From the NCBI GenBank assembly GCA_949130485.1, contig OX422190.1, forward strand, positions 8,873,547-8,937,546: a stretch of 64,000 nt of DNA. Direction: 5' to 3'. Positions within the stretch are counted from its first letter, which is position 1. Each line of letters opens with the position of its first letter. Below, one piece after another: positions 16,140 through 27,124 of this stretch. This DNA comes from Agelas oroides. Its lineage: Eukaryota; Porifera; Demospongiae; Agelasida; Agelasidae. A program made the position numbers and the translations under genes. The notes under the pieces are model-generated. The model was not told the DNA's origin. It made no database searches and was given only the letters and a program-made list of their open reading frames with translations.

Positions 16140-16397
16140 TGAATCATACAGTTGGGTACCTCTCCTGTACCCTTTGTCTATCTGACACCACCTGAGGCAT
16201 TGCGTGTGACCAGATCTCCCGGGCCTTCCTCCTTCATACTGTCAATTTAGTGATCAAACACTAGGGGTGAAAAATACTTGAGAAGGAAGCTAGACGTCAC
16301 TGCAAATGACGAGATCTCCTGAGCTTTCATCTCCATATTTTGCAATTTTGCATGCTGCTAGTGATTGAAGACTGGAGAAGGCCTGGGAACGAGGCTA
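16140..16397. repeat. degraded foldback end upstream of the SNARE gene
   Basis: GGCCTGGGAACGAGGCTA at 16380-16397 is a right terminus of the 9-bp-duplication family. No matching left end is clear. GTGACCAGATCTCC-like strings at about 16207 also occur near 11277 and 60440. Confidence 0.5.
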
Positions 16398-16429
16398 GAG
16401 TGGGTATGAAGTTTCATTATTTGTTGCAG

Positions 16430-17599
16430 GGAGCCCAAGGAGACAGACAGACTAACTGACATGAAGAAGAAAACTGACGAGGTAAGTCTTTGTGTGTGTG
16501 TGTGTAGGTGTGTGCATGTGTGTGTAGGTGTGTGCGTGTGTGCGTGCATGCATGTGTGCACGTGTATGTGTGTGTACATAAAGAGAGGAGTATGGGGGCA
16601 TCTTTAATTGCATGTCATTCCACAGGTGTCGGGAATTGCTCGTCAGAATCTGGAGAAAGTCATTAAGAGAGGAGAAAACCTCGATGACCTACAGGACAGA
16701 GCAGGTACCGCTGTAGGTCAGAACACAAGCACTAGGCCTTGATAGTATTTGCTAGCATATTTTAAAATAATAGGCACACAAAAGTGTAAGAGAGTTTTAA
16801 AACTTGTAGGATGATTATGCACAGTATAGTGTATAGTGTATGTACCGGCCTCACTATGTCATCTGTTGTATTTAAGGTTAAAAGGTCAGATGGTAATATG
16901 TTCTGATTGTCTGTTGTGCAGAGTCTCTGCGACTGACAGCTCATGACTTTGACGTCAGTTCAAAGCGACTTAAGAGAAAAATGTGCTGGAAGAACATTAA
17001 GGTAGCATTTACATGTATATGCAAAATGTCTATGTAATGCTGTTCAGACTTGACATTTTCTCTTCCTCCCTCTCTCTCTCTCTTTCCCTCCTTCCCCCCT
17101 TCCTTCCCTTCCTCCCTCCCTCTTTTTTCCCTCCATCCCTCCCTCCCTCCCTCCCTCCCTCCCCCTCCCTTCCTCCCCCTCCCTTCCAGCTATGGATCAT
17201 TATTCTGATAGTCCTGCTAGTCATCCTCATTGTTCTCATTGGTAAGCACCCTCATTCATAGGTCTTTACTGCTTCCAGTATTAATTGGAGGGAAGGAGGA
17301 AAGAAGGAAGGAAGGAGTTAGAGAAGGGGGAAGGAGGGAGGGGGAGGGAGAGGAAGAGTGAGGGAGGAGGAGGAAGATTAGTATACAAACTACTGAAGTG
17401 ACTAGTACTGGAGGTGGTAAAGGCTTGGGAGGTGGTATAGTAAACAGTATTGATGGTGCATGTTACATGTATATCAATCGTGTATTAAGCATTATGTGGA
17501 GCAGTATCATAATATTGGTGTTGTGTGGTTATCTGGCCTGTATCTTCCTCACTAGTTGCTCTGGTACTTGCAACACGGGGCAGTAGCAAGTCACAATGA
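16430..17599 (+). CDS. R-SNARE, VAMP/synaptobrevin family (VAMP8-like), 5' exon not located
   Basis: Vesicle-anchored SNARE that zips with syntaxin and SNAP proteins to drive membrane fusion. Exons: 16430-16481, 16626-16704, 16922-17001, 17190-17241, 17556-17599, all GT-AG and in phase. The product reads ..KETDRLTDMKKKTDE, then VSGIARQNLEKVIKRGENL and DDLQDRAES, a SNARE helix with the central-layer arginine. It continues SSKRLKRKMCWKNIK, the juxtamembrane WW-like basic patch, then a single hydrophobic tail anchor (LWIIILIVLLVILIVLI) and a short luminal end ..ATRGSSKSQ. RGENL and the tail recall VAMP8 more than VAMP2. The first listed exon starts at an acceptor (TTGTTGCAG), so an initiating exon lies upstream unless the internal Met at 16461 is used. 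One intron is a long CTCC tract. Confidence 0.9.
17060..17189. repeat. (CT)n/(CCCT)n tract in SNARE intron
   Basis: Almost pure C/T strand, CTCTCTCT then CCTCCCTCCC blocks, serving as an over-long polypyrimidine tract before the acceptor at 17189. Confidence 0.9.
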
Positions 17600-17686
17600 G
17601 ATAATGACAGGATGCATGTAAGTTACTAACTCAGTTACACTTATGTTATTAAAAGTTACTGCATTATATGTGAATAGGGGAATGGC

Positions 17687-17769
17687 TAGTCTCGCAACCC
17701 TGACCCACTTCCACAAAAGAAGGGAAGGGTCTGGTGAACTGCGTATAGTGAGTTGGTCCTGCGAGACTA
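17687..17769. mobile_element. 83-bp foldback MITE with perfect 9-bp duplication
   Basis: Starts TAGTCTCGCAACCCTGACC and ends TGGTCCTGCGAGACTA. Flanked by GGGAATGGC on both sides (17678-17686, 17770-17778). It lies about 90 bp past the SNARE stop codon, likely in the 3' UTR or just beyond. Its inner CCACTTCC..GGTCTGGTGAAC arm recurs at 55696. Confidence 0.92.
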
Positions 17770-18387
17770 GGGAATGGCTGGGCTTTTGACACACGCTTTA
17801 CAATTACTAATATTTTATTTTTTCAATTATTAAAAAGCCTAAGCTATTACTAAAATGACTATCTATTATAATATTTACTTGTTTTATTTGCTTATCACCT
17901 GTAGCGACACAAGAATGAGCATATAGCACACCTTGAATGAAGTAACTTTCACGCATAAATTTTATTACGGACACTTTATTATATCAATAAAATAATGTTT
18001 TTGTATTTTTCTTTACTTGTGTGTTTAAATTGCTTGTGGTTATCATTGTGTCAATATGTGAGAATGCATTATGATTGTTAGCAGCAATTAACTGTGTGAA
18101 GACGCTACTGCCAACATACTGCAGCTGTCCACTCCATTTGTGCATAAAAGTCTAGCTGCGTCCATTAAACTTTAAACCTGCTTTTTTAATGCACAGGGAG
18201 ATGCTGTTGTTCATGCAAAACTTGGTTCCCATGCATGAGCTAACGCAAAATTAGAATTTCAGCCAGTACATACTTCACTAACTGAGATATGGCCATAGCT
18301 AGCTATTTCAGGTAAGTGTCTCCTGCTGAATGTACTGGTAACCTTAATAGCTGACTTGCAACATACTAGTAGCTATATATATATACA

Positions 18388-18435
18388 TAGTCTGGAACCA
18401 TTTCCTCCTTGGAGGGGGGTCTGGGTTCAAGACTA
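18388..18435. mobile_element. 48-bp foldback unit, first of three
   Basis: TAGTCTGGAACCATTTCC ... GGTCTGGGTTCAAGACTA. It is followed by GTGGCTAC, the 9-bp spacer that also separates the two units at 22865 and 22928. The Gypsy element lies inside this spacer. Confidence 0.85.
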
Positions 18436-18443
18436 GTGGCTAC

Positions 18444-21400
18444 TGTGGTGTATTGCCTACTAGAGGCCACCAGTGCTTTGCACGCAGTTATTTAGACAAT
18501 AACTTCAGAGACCATAGACTGAACTTTACGGAACAACAACTCACAAAAATATTACAACTTCCAACTATATACAATAGAAGAAGACATACAAAAACGGATA
18601 TAGATTTAATAACAGTCAAAGGTCAATATCTCACATCTCCCCCTCACTAGATTAACACAGTCTTTCTGGGGGTCGACGTATTCTCTCTGAACGGCGAGGT
18701 TGGGACTGACTCGAGACTCCAGGATCGTTCACTGGGGGTACCACCTCAGCAGAGGACTGTCCTTGGCTAGCTTGATTATCTCTTGCCATCAACTGTTCAG
18801 GACCAACCAATGCCTCTGGCATGTTGGGGGCAATCGAGTCCTCTGGGTACCGGATCCTGACATGATCAATGTGGCGTTTCCAGATACGTCCATCTAACAA
18901 ACGAATTCGAAATGAAACTGGACCAGTCTTGTCCAAAATAGTTCCTTCCATCCATACTCGAGATCCTGAAAAATTCCGAACATACACTCGGTCTCCTACT
19001 TGGAATGCTCTTGCTCGAGAGTGGCTATCATGAGCTCTCTGTTGTCTGGCCTGACTCTCTTGCACTCTGCCAGACATATCTGGATGAAGTAAGTCTAGTC
19101 GAGATCTTGGCTGTCTACCCAATAACAGTTCAGCTGGGGAACGGCCAGTAGTCGCATGCGGTGTGAGTCTATACTTCAGCAAGAATCGTGACAATTTAGT
19201 CTCAACCGTTCCCTCTCTCAATCTCTTAATACCTTGCTTGAAGGTCTGGACTGCCCGCTCCGCTAGTCCATTGGATGCGGGGTGGTAGGGAGCAGTTCGG
19301 GTATGTACGATACCATTTCTATGAAGGAAGTTCTCAAATTCCTCACTGGTGAACACTGCTCCATTGTCTGTAACAATCCTTTCGGGTAGTCCATGGGTTG
19401 CGAAAATTGTTCGTAACTTCTCAATAGTCACCATTGACGTAGCAGCTGAGACTGGAATAACCTCTAACCATTTAGAGTGTGCGTCTACAAGCACTAAAAA
19501 CATTCTGTTTAAAAATGGACCGGCATAATCAAGATGCAACCGTGACCATGGCTTCTGAGGCCACTCCCAAGGGTGTAACGGTGCTGATGCTGGTGGGGGT
19601 CGGCTTGCTTGACACTCAGCACAGGCTCGCACCTTCGCCTCCAGGTCTGCATCCATACTCGGCCACCATACGTAACTTCTGGCCAAGCCCTTCATTCTTG
19701 CAATTCCTGGATGTGTCTCGTGCAGTTCCTGGACCACCTGCTCTCTTCCAGGTGGTGGCACGACCACTCTTGCTCCCCACAGCACACACCCATCTAGCAC
19801 ACTTAACTCCTCCTTCCTCCTCCAGTACGGCTGCAACTCTCCCTTCAGTTCTTGAGAGGGCCAACCGTGGAGCACGAATCTTCTCACTTGGGCCAGGACT
19901 GTGTCCTTGTCAGTCCACGCTCTGATCTGCCTGGCCGTCACAGGCGACACTGTGTCCAAGTGCTCCTGGAGCAATAGGAGGTTACCCGGGACTGGAACAA
20001 CTGTCGGGGTCTGGGGTAGTGGTAAACGGCTGAGGGCATCAGCATGACCTTGGTCCTTTCCAGGGCGGTAGGTGATTGTATATTCGTATGCGCTCAAGGT
20101 GAGGGCCCAGCGTTGGATTCGTGATGCAGCCATCGCTGGCACTCCTTTCGACTCGTTCAACAGGTAGCTCAAGGGCTGATGGTCCGAATAAATGAAGAAG
20201 TGTCTCCCGTACAGGTAAGTGTGGAACTTTTTCACAGCAAACACAATAGCCAGCGCCTCCTTTTCAAGCTGAGAATAGTTCTTTTCAGCTGGTGCTAGTG
20301 TTCTTGAGGCAAACGCTATCGGTTTCTCCACACCACACTCCATCCTGTGGGAAATCACTGCACCCAGTCCATATGGGGATGCATCGCAAGATAGAGTCAA
20401 CTCTTTCTCCGAGTCGTAGTGAACCAAGAGAGTGTCCGACTGTAGGGCTAACTTGGCCTGCTCAAACGCCTTCTGCTGCTCCTTACTCCACTTCCACCTC
20501 CTGTTCTTCTGGAGAAGGGCATACAGTGGGGACAAGGTTGTTGACATGTTAGGCAAAAACTTGCTATAATAACTGAGAAGCCCAAGGAACGACTTGAGTT
20601 CAGTCACATTGTGTGGCTGCGGGGCTTCCTGAATGGCTTTGATCTTATCAGCTGTCGGGTGGATTCCCGCTTCATTCACCTTGTGGCCAAGATACTCCAC
20701 CTCTTTAGCCATGAACACACACTTTGGCTTCTTCAACCTGACACCAGCAGTCTTTAGTCTCTCAAGCACTGCAGTCAAATTCGCCAGGTGTTGCTCCTGT
20801 GTCTCACCAGTCAGCAAGATGTCATCCATGTATGCAGCAACATAAGGGATTCCCTTGACCAAACCGTCAATTGCTCTCTGGAAGATCCCTGGTGCTGATG
20901 ACACACCAAAGGGTAGTCTGTTGTACTGGAACAGTCCTCGATGGGTATTGATCGTCGTATACTGTTTGGAGTTCGTCTCCAGTGGCAGCTGCAAATATGC
21001 ATGTTGGAGATCCAACTTTGAAAAGGTCTTTCCTCCCGCCAATGTAGCAAACAGTTCATCCACTCTTGGGAGAGGATATGAGTCGAGTCGAGAGGCCTGG
21101 TTCACTGTCAGACGATAGTCTCCACAGATGCGTATAGAACCATCACTTTTAACAACCGGCACAATGGGTGCTGCCCATTCGGCTGATTGCACGGCTTCGA
21201 CTATTCCCTCTTTCTGCAGTCTATCCAACTCTGCCTCCACTTTGTGTTTGAGAGCAAACGGAACTGGTCTGGCTTTGCAAAAGCGGGGCTGGGCCTGAGG
21301 GTCTACATCAATTCGAGCTTCCATGCCCTTGATCTCCCCTAACTCATCTTCAAATACCTCTGCATACCTCTGTAAGGTTTCCTGAAGTGCAGGTGTCTGC

Positions 21401-22858
21401 TGCAGCTGGTGTATCCCCTGCCAGTTTAGGCGGATCTTTTGGAGCCAATTTCGACCCAACAGGCTGGCACCCGTGCCTCGAACGACTAAAAGGGGTAGTT
21501 CCTCCAGCTGGTCCTCGTAGCTCACTTGTACGGAAATGCTGCCAATCACTTCCAACTCCTCTCCACTGTATGTCCGCAGTTTGGTTGAGGATGGTTGGAG
21601 GGCTGGTCGATCGTGGGGCCATGTAGAATGGTACGTGTGTTCACTGATGACACTGACAGCTGCCCCTGTGTCCAGCTCCATCGTCATTGGTACTCCGTCC
21701 ACTGTCACTGAGACTTCGATCGGGCTGGCTCGCTGAGAGTTCACAGGGAATAAGGTGTACGCTTCTTGCTCGCTTGCCGGGCTGTGTGTTTCACTTTCCA
21801 GTGCGTGCGTTTGCTGCGGCTGTTTTCCGCTATTACTGCACCGACCTGCAGCTGTGCCTTGCGTTCTCTTCATTGAGCGGCACACTCTGGCCAGATGACC
21901 TCGCTTCTTACACGAGTGACAAACAGTGTCTTTGAATCGACAGTCTCGAGGTGCGTGCCTCCCTCCGCACCGATAGCATGAGATTTCCATAGACCTTCCT
22001 GTGTCTGCGCGTGCTCGAGTTCCTCTCGGCGGTCCTCGTTTGGACGTCACAGCATTTACTGCCGTCATCGGGGGCTGTCGCTGCCCTTGGAGGTCTTTGG
22101 CGTTCTTGTCCGCGCTTTCTATGGCTTGTGCGAGGTTCTGAGCCTTCTGTAGCGTTAGATCGGGCTCCGCCAGCAATCGTCGCTGGGTGCTGCCGCTTGC
22201 GATTCCACATACTAGCCGGTCGCGTAGCATGTCCTCGAGTGATGCGCCGAACTCGCAGAACTCGGATAGTTGCCGCAGTTCCGCTACGAATGTTGCAACC
22301 GTTTCTCCCGGTTTTTGCGTTCGGCTGTGGAACTGAAACCTCTGCACGATAACTGAGGGCTTCGGAGTGTAGTGCGACTTTACCAGAGCCACTAACTCGT
22401 CATACGACTTTTCCGCCGGTTTTTTGGGAGCCGACAAGTTCCGGATCAACTTGTATGTTGCGGGGCCGCTTACAGTCAGTAGCACTGCCCGCTTCTTCAC
22501 TGGGTCATCAATCCCATTTGCGATGAAGTAGAACTCCAGGCGTTCTACGTACGTGGCCCATGTTTCGTGAGACGGGTCAAATTCCTCGATCTTCCCGTGA
22601 GTCGCCATCGCTTTTCACCACGTCGCCGACTATGTGGCTTCTCGTTTTCACCCTCGTCGCCAAATATGTGGTGTATTGCCTACTAGAGGCCACCAGTGCT
22701 TTGCACGCAGTTATTTAGACAATAACTTCAGAGACCATAGACTGAACTTTACGGAACAACAACTCACAAAAATATTACAACTTCCAACTATATACAATAG
22801 AAGAAGACATACAAAAACGGATATAGATTTAATAACAGTCAAAGGTCAATATCTCACA
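18444..22858 (-). mobile_element. Ty3/Gypsy LTR retrotransposon, looks whole
   Basis: Bounded by two 192-bp LTRs (18444-18635 and 22667-22858) starting TG and ending CA, which look identical by eye. Flanked by the 5-bp target duplication GCTAC (18439-18443, 22859-22863). One long gag-pol frame lies on the minus strand (22608 to 18652, 1318 codons) with gag including two zinc knuckles, protease, reverse transcriptase, RNase H and integrase, in the Ty3/Gypsy order. A TGG-starting primer-binding candidate lies beside the right LTR and a purine-rich tract beside the left LTR. Matching LTRs indicate a very recent insertion. No envelope gene is seen. Confidence 0.95.
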
Positions 22859-22864
22859 GCTACG

Positions 22865-22975
22865 TAGTCTGGAACCCTTTAAATTTCCTCTTTGGAGGGG
22901 GGTCTGGGTTCAAGACTAGTGGCTACGTAGTCTGGAACCCTTTCCTCTTTGGAGGAGGGTCTGGGTTCAAGACTA
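22865..22975. mobile_element. two further tandem foldback units (54 and 48 bp)
   Basis: Units 22865-22918 and 22928-22975, both TAGTCTGGAACCC ... CTGGGTTCAAGACTA, are separated by GTGGCTACG and followed by GTGGCTACA. Each unit plus 9 bp forms the tandem period, as if one element plus its target duplication had been copied in tandem. Confidence 0.85.
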
Positions 22976-24049
22976 GTGGCTACATACCTATGACAGCTAG
23001 ACATTAAGATTGCCAGCCAATATTGACTTTTTATTGCAACTGAATTCTTAATTTGTTTCTGCCCAGAAAACATCACAAAATTGCATCCAAGTAAAGAATG
23101 AATGACTGAAGTATTGGCTTGTTTGTGCACCTATGCTATTATGCATTCAGAAATATATGTGAAAGAATCCCGTGATTAGGCCTTGGTGGATTATGCTAGC
23201 ATAATTTTGGGAATAAGTTCTGAGCATCAAGAATTATGCTGGCATAATAGGAACAATTTCATGATCTGTTGGCCGAGAACATTGCAAACTTGCAATCTCA
23301 TTCGACCAAGTGCACTGTAACCTTGTCCCTATTAACAAGTTCCTTTTGTTCACATCAAGTTCCTTCTTTGGGAAAGACTACATACAGCTTTCAGTAATGC
23401 TAGAATACAACCACCGAGAAAGGCAAGAATCCTATAACCACTTTCAAATTATTGTCATTTTTATAATTATGTGGTGAAATCCAGTTAGCATAATTGAGAA
23501 TAATAGGTGCATTGAAAAGAATAATAGGTAAAAATTATGGGAATAAAAGAATAGAATAATGGGTAGAAGTTGGAGCATAATCTACCAAGGCCTACCCGTG
23601 ATGGCTTATAGACAATGACAAAAAATAATAAAAAATGAATTTACATACAAGTACAAAAGTATGTTAACGGTAGGTTTTAGACTTCAAAGATTGAAAGAAG
23701 CACCACTGTATATATCACTGCAAAAACCACTTGGCTAAAATGACCACAAGTGCAGTTTCAGGGTTCCTTGAATAGATGGATGAGTAGTATGATGAACGTT
23801 GGCTCTTTGAAGCTAGGTGGAATTGTGAGGGTGATGATACTGCAAGCAAGCAAAAACTGGAGGCAGGGAACGCCGGGAACAAAGCTAGGTAGATATAACT
23901 GAGTGAGAAAAACCTTTTGTATTTTATGAAGATAGAAAAGCAACTGGCTAGAATGAGGTGCAGTAATACAAAGTCTACAGCAATATCAAAGTCATAATTG
24001 CTGACATCAGTAATAAACAAGGTAAGACAGACCAACAAAAAGAGACTCA
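22976..24049. other. unassigned DNA between Gypsy element and receptor cluster
   Basis: No exon recognised. At 23716-23790 there is one end of the CACTGCAAAAA-type element (CACTGCAAAAACCACTTGGC, CAGTTTCAGGGTTCCTTGAA) also seen at 35576 and 52100. Short ATAATAGGAA-type strings recur near 23500-23570. Confidence 0.5.
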
Positions 24050-27000
24050 TCAGATGGGAGTGTCATGCTCCTTTGCATGTGGATTCAGTTCAGCACCCAT
24101 AAGTTGCCCACCAATTTCATAGATATTTTCTTTGGTGTTTGCAGCTTGTGAATGGTTACTGGTAGGTGGTGAATCCAGAGTAGCATACTCGGGACGATCT
24201 GTTACAGTGTTGCCCAGTTTTGTTCGTAAGTGGATGTAAGCACAGAGCACTATTACAAACAGTACAGTAGTAATGATGGCAAGAATGCAAGGAATTGCTA
24301 CCAAAGCTACTGGAGATTGAGAACCAGCAGGGGACTCAGAACCTGCACATAGACAAATGAAAGAATGACATACATATGCGTACCTGTGTGTATATGTTTT
24401 TAATGCATACACAATCTGCTAGCACTTCCTGAAGCAAATGTCAAGACTGAAATCTAACATTTGGTACCAACACAGCCTATGCACACAATTCACAAACTTT
24501 ACATATGTTTACAGAGAAGCAGAACATACAGTACTCTACTGATGTGATTTTATTTAATGTTTGTGTGTAGCAATGGCATACGTAAATCCATAGAAAAAAC
24601 GTAATGCTACTATAGACTGTACACACTCAACAGTAAATCAATCATGTATATTGCTAGAGTCTTTTCAGCCTTGTTGTTTTATTTTTGGTTTGTGTTTAGT
24701 AATACATCTCTGCTACTCTTCCTTTTCCATTATGAACACAAAACCAAAAATGGGATTGAGATCTTAAGGCTAAGTGTGGGCTTAAACCCATATAGTTTTG
24801 CTGACCAGAATTTTACCCGGGGAATGCCCAGGCTTGCCTGGGTCTGGAACCACCAGTGGCCAGATGGTAAATGTGATGACAACTTCTAAGGTCACAAATG
24901 AATATAACTAGGTATATGCATGCATAGAGTAACCCTCACACAGACAGTATAGAGGACTGAGGAGTGCAGAGCTCAAGGCAGGGTGAATAAAAGGTGAATA
25001 AAAAGGTGGCAAAGTGTGCTTTTGAGGAGATTGCAGACATTAGCAAGGTGTCACAGCCTTTATCTAGTGCCAAAATGGCATAATGTAACTTCACCATTGC
25101 TGTCTCACTCTGTTTACCTCTTTGCCTCACTTTCACTCGCTTTGTTGGTTTTGGAAGGCACCGACTGGGCTCTGCTGGGATGTTTTAAATAGCATTCCTA
25201 AGCATGACGGATGTTTGTGCACAAGCCACACCCACCAACTGAGTGCAGCCTACACTGCAAGATGAGTACCCTTGTGCTAAGGCGCACAGCAATTGAAGGC
25301 CTTACCATCACTAACCCAACAAGCATTTGGTTTGCTAAAAAGATAGCACAGAAACGCTTTGCAAACCCAAGCAGTTCAATTGAAACTTTAATACTCAAAC
25401 ATCTGAACATTTAAGCATCCGTGAAGCATACCTACATGTGAATTTTGACTTGAATTGGAAAACACTCACCTGAACATAAGTGTTGCTAAACTGCCTGTGG
25501 TATAATAAGCAATTCATTTCTTACTATGGAATTAGAAATACCATTACTGGGAATTTTGTTGCTAACTTGAAGTACAAAACATCTGCCTGGCAGTCAATGA
25601 ACTGCCTGTGGCATTTCCAGGTATAATTAAACAATTTGTTCTTACCATGGAAACGGGCATATCATATGTACAAATTTTATTGGGCAATTTGTTGCATGCA
25701 CAGGTATCCTATTGCAAGTATCAAGGTATGAAACTTGAGAACTGTGATGCTGCAACATGCAGGACCTTAGCTCAAGTTTCTACAACTCTATCATACATTA
25801 AGCACAGCAATCATTGAATAGATTGAGCATGCACATTCTTATTTTCTACAGGATAGACCATTCTGGTTCTTAACCTTTCAATTATACCTGTGCTCCATTA
25901 ACCCACCTGGATTATATAAACTCCCATGCTTAACCCCAGTGCTGAAAAGTCATATGTTGTTTCAGTGACCCCTGTTACCACAAACTCTTTCCCTGTTCCA
26001 TCCGCATGTGATATACGAATGTTGTAGTATCGAATCATTCCATTCGGCTCAGCTGGAAGTAGCCTCGTCCCCAGGCCCGTTCGAAAAATCGGCCTGGTAT
26101 CCACTGTTCGCGCATGCGCTTAATTAGTGCGTAAAGCTCATGTGAAATTGTGCAAGGGTGTGTCAAATGACGGCCAATATCATGTGGTTATGAACTATGA
26201 CGTTATATCTCAGCTTTTATATCGCCGAAGAGGTGAGCGCTGCTCTCCTAGCCCTTTGCCCAGGCCTTCTGACCCCAGCGCTTATCGTTGGACTGCGCTG
26301 TCGACGCAGGACCATCTTCACACTACAAATATCTTGCCAAAACCCATAAGCAGCCAGCATAAATGCTTCACAGATGCTTTCTTTTCGTGTTTTAGCGCCG
26401 TCGCTTCGCCTCGAAGTCACAGGAAGGCATACAACACGGCAGAATCCAGGCCTTGCACACAAGTAGCCATTGTCAGCAGTGTACGATTAAATATACGGCC
26501 AAATACACCTACCTGACGTCACGGCACACGGAGGTAACACGGTATTATCCGGAATTCCCGGAATGTCGCAAACAGTGGATACCAGGCCGATTTTTCGAAC
26601 GGGCTCCGATATTTCGAACGGGCCTGAACTGGGCCTGGGAACGAGGCTAAGCTGGAAGCTGCCATGTGACAATGTCATCAACTTCATTGACTTGGAAGGC
26701 AGTAGACAGAATGCACTATAGTTTTGAGAGGAAGATGAGGAGGGAAAGGAGGAGAAGAAGTGACAAAACACTGAGTGGGAAGGGAAGGGGGTGTTGGCTT
26801 CCAAGTTTGTAGCTGAACATAATATTATAAATACACATGTACAAGTACTCAAACAATATTTCACACACCTCCCTCCAGAGTGGTGATATTTGCACTGACA
26901 GTCCTCCCACTGGCATCAGTGTCCTGGGCAGACACTCCGTTCTCACTACTCACAAACACCACATACTGTGTGAATGGTCTGAGACCTGTGATCTGACCCT

Positions 27001-27124
27001 CAGTCATGTTGACACTACCATATATGGTCACAGGCTCTGAGGACGTTGCTATCTGGTACGAGAGCTGGTACTCCAGGTCATCTCTCCCTCCATTGTTCAC
27101 TGGAGGGTCCCAGCTGAGTTGGAG
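24050..27124 (-). CDS. FN3-FN3-TM receptor 3' end with short tyrosine tail, interrupted
   Basis: Minus-strand exons of a single-pass surface protein. FN3 exon 27124-26869 encodes LQLSWDPPVNNGGRDDLEYQ and ..YVVFVSSENGVSAQD, close to the FN3 of the Eph-like gene at 45489-45797. A second FN3-like exon (26715-25907) reads FQVNEVDDIVTWQLPAEPN and ends VYIIQ before a GTGGGT donor. Exon 24342-24050 gives SPVALVAIPCILAI, a membrane helix (ITTVLFVIVLCAYIHL), then a 40-residue tail with PEYATL and IYEI, ending TGA. The first FN3 exon is cut at its 5' side by a LINE (27125-29053) and the second is split by a 590-bp foldback element. No upstream exon is tied to it, so it is probably a broken gene, or its 5' part is the ectodomain gene at 42953-40719. 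Confidence 0.7.
24343..25906. other. intron-like unassigned DNA
   Basis: Lies between the second FN3 exon and the TM exon of the minus-strand gene. No further exon recognised. Weak direct similarity exists between about 25480-25560 and 25600-25680 (AACTGCCTGTGG, TACCATGGAA-type strings). Confidence 0.45.
26060..26649. mobile_element. 590-bp foldback MITE inside an FN3 exon, perfect 9-bp duplication
   Basis: Left arm TAGCCTCGTCCCCAGGCCCG then TTCGAAAAATCGGCCTGGTA is mirrored at the right end, finishing GGGCCTGGGAACGAGGCTA. Flanked by AGCTGGAAG on both sides (26051-26059, 26650-26658). Removing the element and one duplication copy restores a continuous FN3 reading (TWQLPAEPNGM). No transposase is seen inside. 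Confidence 0.95.

Noticed and set aside
19479-19925. Plus-strand frames opposite the Gypsy pol region
   Set aside because: Antisense shadows of the retrotransposon frame.
24050-24200. The receptor tail as a true ITAM
   Set aside because: The second tyrosine reads YEIG, lacking the required hydrophobic residue at +3, and the spacing is too long.
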